Translations under genes and position numbers: made by a program | Shown here: positions 58,522 through 64,000 of the stretch, one piece after another | Position numbering within the stretch: the first letter of the stretch is position 1 | Layout: every line of letters begins with the position of its first letter | Origin: Bradyrhizobium sp. WSM1743 | GTDB taxonomy: Bacteria > Pseudomonadota > Alphaproteobacteria > Rhizobiales > Xanthobacteraceae | Length of the DNA stretch: 64,000 nt | Reading direction: 5' to 3' | NCBI RefSeq assembly: GCF_000473065.1 | Contig: NZ_AXAZ01000045.1 | Location: forward strand, 1-64,000 | The notes under the pieces: model-generated | Databases searched by the model: none | What the model was told of the DNA's origin: nothing | The model's input: the letters and a program-made list of their open reading frames with translations, nothing else

Positions 58522-59658
58522 CTACACCCGGAAATGCTTGCTCAGCTTCAGGCCCTGCGCCTGATAATTCGAGCCGATGCGCTGGCCGTACATCGCGTCG
58601 GGACGCGCCAGCATCTTCTCATAGACGAGGCGGCCGACGATCTGGCCGTGCTCGAGGATGAACGGCACCTCGCGCGAGCGCACCTCCAGCACGGCGCGCG
58701 CGCCTTGTCCGCCGGCACCGGCATAGCCAAAGCCGGGATCAAAGAATCCGGCATAGTGCACGCGGAATTCGCCGACCAGTGGATCGAACGGCACCATCTC
58801 CGCGGCGTAATCGGGCGGCACCTGCACGGCTTCCTTGGAGGCGAGGATGTAGAACTCGCCGGGATCGAGGATCAGGCTGCCGTCGGGGCGCGCCGAGATC
58901 GGCTCCCAGAAATCTTCCACGGCATAGCCGGAGCGGCGATCGACGTCGACGACGCCGGTGTGGCGCTTGGCGCGGTAGCCGACGAAGCCGCCGCCCTTCT
59001 CGCCGGAGAGATCGACAGAGACGGCGACGCCGCCGGAGAGATCGGCATCATCGATGTCGACGAGGCGCTCGGCGGCATGCAGCGCGTCGAGCTCGTCGGC
59101 GTTGAGGATGGCATCGCCGGTGCGGAAGCGCACTTGGCTCAGGCGCGAGCCCTCGCGCACCAGCACCGGAAACGTCTTCGGGCTGATCTCGGCATAGAGC
59201 GGCCCGTGATAGCCGGCACCGATCATGTCGAAGCGGCGGGTGCCGTCAGCGATGACGCGGGTGAAGACGTCGAGCCGGCCGGTCGAGCTCTTCGGATTTG
59301 CGGCTGCGACGATCTCCGGCGGCAGCGCCAGACTCTCGAGCAGCGGCACGATGTAGACGCAGTTGGTCTCCAGCACCGCGCCGTCGGCGAGGCTGAACTC
59401 GTGCAGCTTCAACTCGTCGATGCGCTCGGCGACCGTGGCGCCGGGACCGGGCAGGAAGCTGGCACGGACGCGATAGGCGATGTCGCCGAGGCGCAAATCG
59501 AGGCTTGCCGGCTGGATCTGGCTCTCGACGAAGTCGTATGCGGGCAGGATGAGGCCTTCTTCCGCCATCGCCGCGATCATGCGGTCGGGCAGGATACCAT
59601 TGGCGTCGGCGGCGACCGTGAACGTCAACCGGGGGTCCTCATCAGGGGTCAAACGCAT
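58522..59658 (-). CDS. dcd: Double-length dCTP deaminase (dUTPase-fold)
   Basis: 378 residues, about twice the usual 180-190. The first half has LPAYDFVESQIQPASLDLRLGDIAYRVRASFLPG and NPKSSTGRLDVFTRVIADG; the second half repeats the pattern with FYILASKEAVQVPPDYAAEMVPFDPLVGEFRVHYAGFFDPGFGYAGAGGQGARAVLEVRS. The SSTGR segment and the C-terminal QVRF-like part match the trimeric dCTP deaminase/dUTPase fold. It makes dUTP from dCTP and may also hydrolyse it, though bifunctionality is not readable. ATG 59658. It is divergent from the riboswitch-metZ unit. Confidence 0.92.
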   Translation of the reverse strand: MRLTPDEDPRLTFTVAADANGILPDRMIAAMAEEGLILPAYDFVESQIQPASLDLRLGDIAYRVRASFLPGPGATVAERIDELKLHEFSLADGAVLETNCVYIVPLLESLALPPEIVAAANPKSSTGRLDVFTRVIADGTRRFDMIGAGYHGPLYAEISPKTFPVLVREGSRLSQVRFRTGDAILNADELDALHAAERLVDIDDADLSGGVAVSVDLSGEKGGGFVGYRAKRHTGVVDVDRRSGYAVEDFWEPISARPDGSLILDPGEFYILASKEAVQVPPDYAAEMVPFDPLVGEFRVHYAGFFDPGFGYAGAGGQGARAVLEVRSREVPFILEHGQIVGRLVYEKMLARPDAMYGQRIGSNYQAQGLKLSKHFRV

Positions 59659-59744
59659 CCCGAAATGCGGGACATACCAGCCTTTTACGGCTAGCCGATG
59701 GACGCCTTGACGGAAAGGGGATTGCGGAATATGAGCATCACTTA

Positions 59745-59800
59745 TCCCGTGGTGATTTGAGCCGGCCGGCTTGCAGCCACGTTAAATAAGTCGCTAAACA
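59745..59800 (+). promoter_or_regulatory. SAM-II riboswitch aptamer upstream of metZ
   Basis: Matches the SAM-II class seen before methionine genes in alphaproteobacteria. P1 is CGTGG (59748-59752) with CCACG (59777-59781). The pseudoknot P2 pairs GGCTT (59768-59772) with AAGTC (59788-59792, one G-U). The consensus GTGATTTG and GTTAAATAAGTCGCTAAA are present. Binds S-adenosylmethionine; expected to lower metZ expression. Confidence 0.93.
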
Positions 59801-59826
59801 GGCCGGGGACCTCTGTGATCCCGGCC
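59801..59826 (+). promoter_or_regulatory. Antiterminator hairpin of the metZ leader
   Basis: GGCCGGG (59801-59807) pairs with CCCGGCC (59820-59826). It uses the same CCGGCC (59821-59826) needed by the terminator, so the two exclude each other. Confidence 0.75.
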
Positions 59827-59853
59827 AGTGGAGATATCCAGGCCGGTTTTTTT
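59821..59853 (+). terminator. Intrinsic terminator of the metZ leader
   Basis: CCGGCC (59821-59826) pairs with GGCCGG (59841-59846), with an inner TGG/CCA pairing, followed by seven T (59847-59853). Expected to form when SAM is bound. Confidence 0.8.
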
Positions 59854-59891
59854 GTGACCATTTTTGCCCGATGGTCATGTCGGAGGACCCT

Positions 59892-61079
59892 ATGTCGAAG
59901 TCGCCTGCCAACTACCGCCCCGAAACCCGCCTGGTCCATTCCGGCACCCTGCGCTCGCAATATGGCGAGACGTCGGAGGCGCTGTTCCTGACGCAAGGCT
60001 ATGTCTACGCGAGCGCGGAGGAGTGCGAGGCGCGGTTCAAGGGCGAGGACCCCGGCTTCATCTATTCGCGCTACTCCAACCCGACGATTGCGATGTTCGA
60101 GCGCCGCATGATCGAGCTCGAAGGCGCCGAGGCCGCGCGCTCGGCGGCGACCGGCATGGCGGCGGTGACGACCGCGATCCTGGCGCCGCTCAAAGCCGGC
60201 GATCATGTGGTCGCCTCCCGCGCCCTGTTCGGCTCGTGCCTCTACGTCATCCAGGACCTGTTGCCGCGCTACGGCATCGAGGCCACGCTGGTCGACGGGC
60301 TCGATCTCGACCAGTGGCAGCGGGCACTGAGACCCAACACCAAGACGTTCTTCCTGGAGAGCCCGACGAATCCGACGCTCGACGTGCTCGACATTCCCGG
60401 CATCGCCGAGATCGCACACAAGGGCGGCGCGCGGCTCGTCGTCGACAACGTGTTCGCAACGCCGATCTGGCAGAGCCCGCTGGCGCTGGGCGCCGACGTC
60501 GTCGTCTACTCCGCGACCAAGCATATCGACGGCCAGGGCCGATGCCTCGGCGGCATCATCCTGTCCTCGGAAGCCTTCATTGCCGAGCACATCCACAATT
60601 TCATGCGCCAGACCGGCCCGTCGATCTCGCCGTTCAACGCCTGGGTTCTGCTCAAGGGCCTGGAGACGCTCGGCGTGCGCGTGCGCGCGCAGACCGACAC
60701 CGCGGCGCGCATCGCCGAGGTGCTGGCGAGCCATCCGAAGATCTCGCGACTGGTCTATCCCGGCCGCGCCGATCATCCGCAGGCAGCACTGGTGAAGAAG
60801 CAGATGCGCGGCGGCTCGACGCTGGTCGGCTTCGAGGTCAAGGGCGGCAAGGCCGCGGCGTTCCGCGTGCTCAACGAGCTGAAGCTTGCGAAGATCTCCA
60901 ACAATCTCGGCGACGCCAAGAGCCTCGTCACGCATCCGGCGACCACGACGCATCAGCGTCTCAAGCCGGAAGACCGCGCCGCGCTCGGCATCAGCGAGGG
61001 TTTTATCCGCCTCTCGGCCGGACTCGAGCACGCGGATGATCTGATCGAGGATCTGACGGCCGCGCTGGAGAAGGCGTGA
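59892..61079 (+). CDS. metZ: O-succinylhomoserine sulfhydrylase
   Basis: 395 residues, PLP enzyme that makes homocysteine from O-succinylhomoserine and sulfide. The pyridoxal Lys is K210 in VVVYSATKHIDGQG; SRYSNPTIAMFERRM, SGTLRSQYGETSEALFLTQGYVY and the C-terminal SLVTHPATTTHQRL / RLSAGLEHADDLIEDL are typical of the Cys/Met metabolism PLP family. ATG 59892 has GGAGG 7 nt upstream; ATG 59877 would add five residues. Controlled by the SAM-II leader. Its 3' end is a clear hairpin at 61084. Similar enzymes can take O-acetylhomoserine, so the acyl group is the usual assignment. Confidence 0.94.
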   Translation: MSKSPANYRPETRLVHSGTLRSQYGETSEALFLTQGYVYASAEECEARFKGEDPGFIYSRYSNPTIAMFERRMIELEGAEAARSAATGMAAVTTAILAPLKAGDHVVASRALFGSCLYVIQDLLPRYGIEATLVDGLDLDQWQRALRPNTKTFFLESPTNPTLDVLDIPGIAEIAHKGGARLVVDNVFATPIWQSPLALGADVVVYSATKHIDGQGRCLGGIILSSEAFIAEHIHNFMRQTGPSISPFNAWVLLKGLETLGVRVRAQTDTAARIAEVLASHPKISRLVYPGRADHPQAALVKKQMRGGSTLVGFEVKGGKAAAFRVLNELKLAKISNNLGDAKSLVTHPATTTHQRLKPEDRAALGISEGFIRLSAGLEHADDLIEDLTAALEKA

Positions 61080-61083
61080 TCTT

Positions 61084-61112
61084 CTTACCCTCCCCCTCCA
61101 GGGGAGGGTAAG
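61084..61112. terminator. Bidirectional hairpin between metZ and the SGNH gene
   Basis: CTTACCCTCCCC (61084-61095) and GGGGAGGGTAAG (61101-61112) form a 12-bp perfect stem with a 5-nt loop, 4 bp after the metZ stop and 7 bp before the end of the convergent gene. Confidence 0.75.
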
Positions 61113-61119
61113 CGAAGCC

Positions 61120-62112
61120 TCACATCGGCCGATACGTTCTCACATCCGCCGGCACGTTCACACCGATCCTGATCTGGCCGACGGAGCGGATGATGTCGTC
61201 GCCGAGCAGCTGGGCGAAGCAGGCGTAGCCCCAATCGTTCATGTGCAGGCCGTCGGCGATCACGAAGCTCTCGACCGGGATCGATTGGTTCTCGTGCCAG
61301 TCGCGCATCACCTCGAAGCGCGGGAAAATGCCGACGTGGCGGAGCTCGGCGATCTTGCCGAGCAGCTTCACCATCTTGCCGGCACTCTCCTTGCGCTGGT
61401 TGACGGCCGGCGAATATTGCGGATCGACCAGCACGATGTCGGCGCCGCCAGCGGCCTGAATGCGGCTGATGCCGTCCTCGACCAGTTTGGCGGTGTCGGC
61501 GGGATCGAGATTGCGCAGCACCGCGTTGGTGCCGACCTGCCAGATCACGAGATCCGGATGCACGTCGATCACCTGCGTCTGCAGGCGCTTCATCATTTCG
61601 GGCGCATCCTCGCCGCCGACGCCGGCATTGACGACGGTGATGTCGGCCGTCGGATAATGCCGGCGCAGCTGCGCGGCGAGGCGATTGGGGTAATTGAATT
61701 CCGGCGAGCTCGCGCCGAATCCTGCGGTCGACGAGGAGCCGAACGCGACGATGACGACGGGCTGGCCGGCGACGAGCTTGCTTGCGACATGCGGCAGCGA
61801 ACCCATGGCCTTCGAGCTGCCCTTCGGCGGCAGGCAGGGCACGCGGCTGAAGATGTCGGCGGCGGACTTTGCGACCTCCTTCACCTTATCGACGGCGCGC
61901 GCCGCGACGCCGCGCTGCTCGGGCGACGTCGCGGCGACGGTGGTCTGGGAGGGCGAAGCGGACGCGGGATCAGCCGGCTGCGGGGGTGCGGGTGTCGCCT
62001 GTGCGGCTTGCGTCTGCGCATGCGATTGCGAGGCCGGCGTCAGCAACAACAGCACTGCGGCTGCAGGCGCGGCCAGCCATGACGTCAGGCAAAAAGGGCG
62101 GAGAGAACTCAT
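61120..62112 (-). CDS. Secreted SGNH/GDSL hydrolase, catalytically complete
   Basis: 330 residues. Signal peptide (LTSWLAAPAAAVLLLLTPASQSHAQ), a Pro/Ala-rich region to about residue 65, then the SGNH domain: block I AFGSSSTAG (nucleophile Ser127 in the GSSST form), block II VNAGVGGED (Gly), block III WQVGTNAV (Asn196), block V ADGLHMNDWG (Asp287, His290). It should be an active esterase in the periplasm, probably on a glycan acyl group. ATG 62112 follows the stop of the paralogue by 12 bp, so it is the last gene of the opgC operon. Confidence 0.9.
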   Translation of the reverse strand: MSSLRPFCLTSWLAAPAAAVLLLLTPASQSHAQTQAAQATPAPPQPADPASASPSQTTVAATSPEQRGVAARAVDKVKEVAKSAADIFSRVPCLPPKGSSKAMGSLPHVASKLVAGQPVVIVAFGSSSTAGFGASSPEFNYPNRLAAQLRRHYPTADITVVNAGVGGEDAPEMMKRLQTQVIDVHPDLVIWQVGTNAVLRNLDPADTAKLVEDGISRIQAAGGADIVLVDPQYSPAVNQRKESAGKMVKLLGKIAELRHVGIFPRFEVMRDWHENQSIPVESFVIADGLHMNDWGYACFAQLLGDDIIRSVGQIRIGVNVPADVRTYRPM

Positions 62113-62124
62113 TAACGCTAGACC

Positions 62125-62904
62125 TCAATTTTGCTGCTGGGCCGGCTCCAGATGAGCTGCGTCAATCACGAACTGTGCCAACGCGCGGCCAAGGCAATCA
62201 TGGACCTGCTTCGCCAGCTCAGGCCCGCGGGACGGGCTGAACAGGTCGAACTGGCCCTGATCATTCCACTGCCGCATGATCGCGAAACGATCGAATAGCG
62301 GGATGTCGTGCTCCTGCGCCACCACGCGCATATTGTCGAGAAAAGGCTGCGCCGAGATCATGGTTTCGGTGCGCGGGCTGTACTGTAGATTCATCAAGAC
62401 GACGTCAGCCCCTGCCTTTTGCAGCGCAACAACCCCGTCGGTCACCGCGCTGCGAAATTCGTCGGGATCGATGGATCGAATAGCATCCACGGTCCCGGTC
62501 TGCCAGATCACCAAAGTAGGCGTTTTTGCTTCCATCAGCTTAACGAAGGTGGAGGCGGCCTCCTCTGCCGTTTTCTTGCTCTGTATTTCTACGGAGACGT
62601 GCACCACCTCGGACGCTGGCAGCTTCTCCTTGAGGTTCGCCTCCATGCGCGCCGGATACGAGCTGCTCTCCGACGACGGTATCGTGGTCGAGCGACTGCC
62701 GACGACCAGGATATCGAGCGGTTTGCCGGCCTTGACCGCGTGAGCGACCTTGGGCAGCCGGCTTTCGCTGGTCAGCAGATAGGACGGCAATTCGCAGGCC
62801 GCGGGCGGAGGGGAAGCAGCAGGCGCAGCATCGCCCGCACGCGCCACAGGCGCGGCGAGGCCACCGCATAGCAGGATCAGGCTCAGGAGAACCTTCGCCT
62901 TCAT
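62125..62904 (-). CDS. Secreted SGNH-like pseudoenzyme
   Basis: 259 residues with a clear signal peptide (MKAKVLLSLILLCGGLAAPVARA). It aligns with the neighbouring SGNH hydrolase, but each catalytic block is changed: block I is VVGSRSTTI with Arg71 where the nucleophile stands, block II has no Gly (VHVSVEIQS), block III is WQTGTVDA with Val139 in place of Asn, and no DxxH follows near the end (QFDLFSPSRG). It is unlikely to hydrolyse esters. The start overlaps the opgC stop (TGATG), so it is coupled. It may hold the glycan or the active paralogue. Coding quality is normal, so it is not a decaying gene. Confidence 0.85.
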   Translation of the reverse strand: MKAKVLLSLILLCGGLAAPVARAGDAAPAASPPPAACELPSYLLTSESRLPKVAHAVKAGKPLDILVVGSRSTTIPSSESSSYPARMEANLKEKLPASEVVHVSVEIQSKKTAEEAASTFVKLMEAKTPTLVIWQTGTVDAIRSIDPDEFRSAVTDGVVALQKAGADVVLMNLQYSPRTETMISAQPFLDNMRVVAQEHDIPLFDRFAIMRQWNDQGQFDLFSPSRGPELAKQVHDCLGRALAQFVIDAAHLEPAQQQN

Positions 62905-64000
62905 CAGCCCCCTCCCGCCAGATCGGCGTTGCCGACGGCGTTTTTGGTTTTCGCACCGCTCTTGTCAGCCACGCGCTTGTACCACGAAATCACCCAGGCC
63001 ACGCCCCACATGATCAGGACCCCGGAGAGACTAATCAGCGCATGCATGGCTGCGCCGCCGGACACTTCAGCGAGAATGAAGTGGCCGGCAAAGGCCAGGA
63101 AGACGCCGAGACAAAAGATCTCGAGAGAATGCTGACCACATAGAATCAATGGTCGTAGCCAGCGCGATTTCAAGCCCGGCCAATCCCGGGAGAGGAAGCG
63201 CACGGTGAGCGCGGCCAGCGCCAGGAAATGCGTGAAGCGCAGCACGTCGAGGTCGGTCTTGTCGATCGGATACATCCATTGCTCGATCCGCTTCGGCATG
63301 AACTGCGAGAGCTGCGGCACGTACCAGGTCAGCGTGACGTAGAACGCCGCGGCAAGATAGGCGATCGCGATCCACATCGTCACCGGCGAGGCCAGAATGC
63401 GCGACATGCGGCGCGCACCCCCGAGCGCGCACCATGCACCGAACACGAAAAGCAATTGCCAGGCCAGGGGATTGAACGCCCAGAAGCCGTTCGGATAGGC
63501 GGAGAAATAGAGGTCGTATTCCCAAGTCACCGCGTAGAGCACGACCGACAGGCCAAGCGTGACGTCGGGCCGCCATTTCATCGACCACAGGATCAAGGGC
63601 AGCGCCAGCATCAGCACGATGTAGAGCGGCAGCACGTCCATGTTCACGGGGCGGAAGCGCAGCAGCAGCGCCTGCACGATGGTGATGTCGGGCTGCTTGA
63701 GGAAGTCCATGATACCCATCTCTTCGGTGTAGAGCGGGTTCTCGAACCTGGTCGCCACATAGGAGATCTCGGCGAGGAAGATCGTGAACAGGAAGACGTG
63801 GGCGACGTAGATCTGCCAGACCCGGCGCAGGATGCGCGCGGTGGCGATGACGACGCCGCTCTCCAGCATCGCCCGGCCATAGACGAAGGCGGCGGTGTAG
63901 CCGGAGATGAAGATGAAGATCTCGGTGGCGTCGCTGAATCCGTAATTGCGGATGGTGAACCAGGTCAGCAGGCTCGTCGGCAGATGGTCGATGAAGATCA
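62904..64000 (-). CDS. opgC: OpgC-like membrane acyltransferase (5' end beyond window)
   Basis: At least 365 residues inside the window with many helices; the N-terminus lies past position 64000. Visible: IFIDHLPTSLLTWFTIRNYGFSDATEIFIFISGYTAAFVYGRAML, the typical first part of OpgC with its FSDAxExFIFxSG motif, and later helices PNGFWAFNPLAWQLLFVFGAWCAL and LRPLILCGQHSLEIFCLGVFLAFAGHFI. OpgC adds succinyl or similar groups to periplasmic glucans; Bradyrhizobium makes cyclic beta-glucans, which would be an acceptor. First visible gene of an operon with two SGNH genes. The start codon cannot be given. Confidence 0.9.
   Translation of the reverse strand, partial: IFIDHLPTSLLTWFTIRNYGFSDATEIFIFISGYTAAFVYGRAMLESGVVIATARILRRVWQIYVAHVFLFTIFLAEISYVATRFENPLYTEEMGIMDFLKQPDITIVQALLLRFRPVNMDVLPLYIVLMLALPLILWSMKWRPDVTLGLSVVLYAVTWEYDLYFSAYPNGFWAFNPLAWQLLFVFGAWCALGGARRMSRILASPVTMWIAIAYLAAAFYVTLTWYVPQLSQFMPKRIEQWMYPIDKTDLDVLRFTHFLALAALTVRFLSRDWPGLKSRWLRPLILCGQHSLEIFCLGVFLAFAGHFILAEVSGGAAMHALISLSGVLIMWGVAWVISWYKRVADKSGAKTKNAVGNADLAGGG

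Overview
The window is one high-GC stretch of an alphaproteobacterial chromosome. It most resembles Bradyrhizobium: the proteins read like those of that genus, lysyl-tRNA synthetase is class I, a SAM-II riboswitch precedes metZ, and nearly every longer gap holds palindromic repeats of the kind seen there. The genus call rests on recognition, not on a search. About 60 protein genes, one tRNA gene and one riboswitch are supported. Most content is housekeeping or metabolic; the only mobile-element trace is the 5' end of an IS5-like transposase at the left edge.

Layout. 1-206: end of an insertion sequence. 0.36-8 kb: sugar-nucleotide and surface-glycan genes (phosphomannomutase/phosphoglucomutase, ugd, an acyltransferase) with hrpB and a retropepsin-like protease. 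8.3-15.3 kb: polA, a LysE-type exporter, a glutathione transferase, pyrE and a DUF2865 protein. 15.5-18.8 kb: lhr-pdeM, half of a DNA-ligase-associated repair cluster; the other half (exonuclease plus ATP-dependent ligase) lies at 37.8-40.5 kb. 19-29.6 kb: small metabolic and signalling genes (RidA, esterase, PAS-PAS-HTH protein, chemoreceptor, flavoprotein, SCO protein, solute-binding protein). 29.8-37.6 kb: lysS, alpha-carbonic anhydrase, an S24-like regulator, pyrD and a MATE transporter. 40.6-42.9 kb: a TPR methyltransferase and a branched-chain-type binding protein.

42.9-51.7 kb is one minus-strand sugar operon: a LacI-type regulator, xylB, xylA, a complete ABC importer, an aldo/keto reductase and a lactonase-like amidohydrolase. 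It imports a pentose and sends it to xylulose 5-phosphate, possibly with an oxidative side branch. A near-perfect 16-bp palindrome upstream of the regulator is the likely operator. 51.8-58 kb: small regulators and enzymes, tRNA-Gly(CCC), an orphan antitoxin-like gene, Ogt and a second MATE pump. 58.5-61.1 kb: double-length dCTP deaminase, then the SAM-II riboswitch and metZ. 61.1-64 kb: opgC with two SGNH-hydrolase genes, one of which looks catalytically dead; opgC runs off the right edge.

Most notable: PolA has lost all four proofreading metal ligands; the S24-like regulator has Ala in place of the catalytic Ser; the second SGNH protein has lost its catalytic blocks; the metZ leader shows a riboswitch with mutually exclusive antiterminator and terminator hairpins; and two intergenic palindromes each carry a smaller palindrome inserted exactly in the loop.
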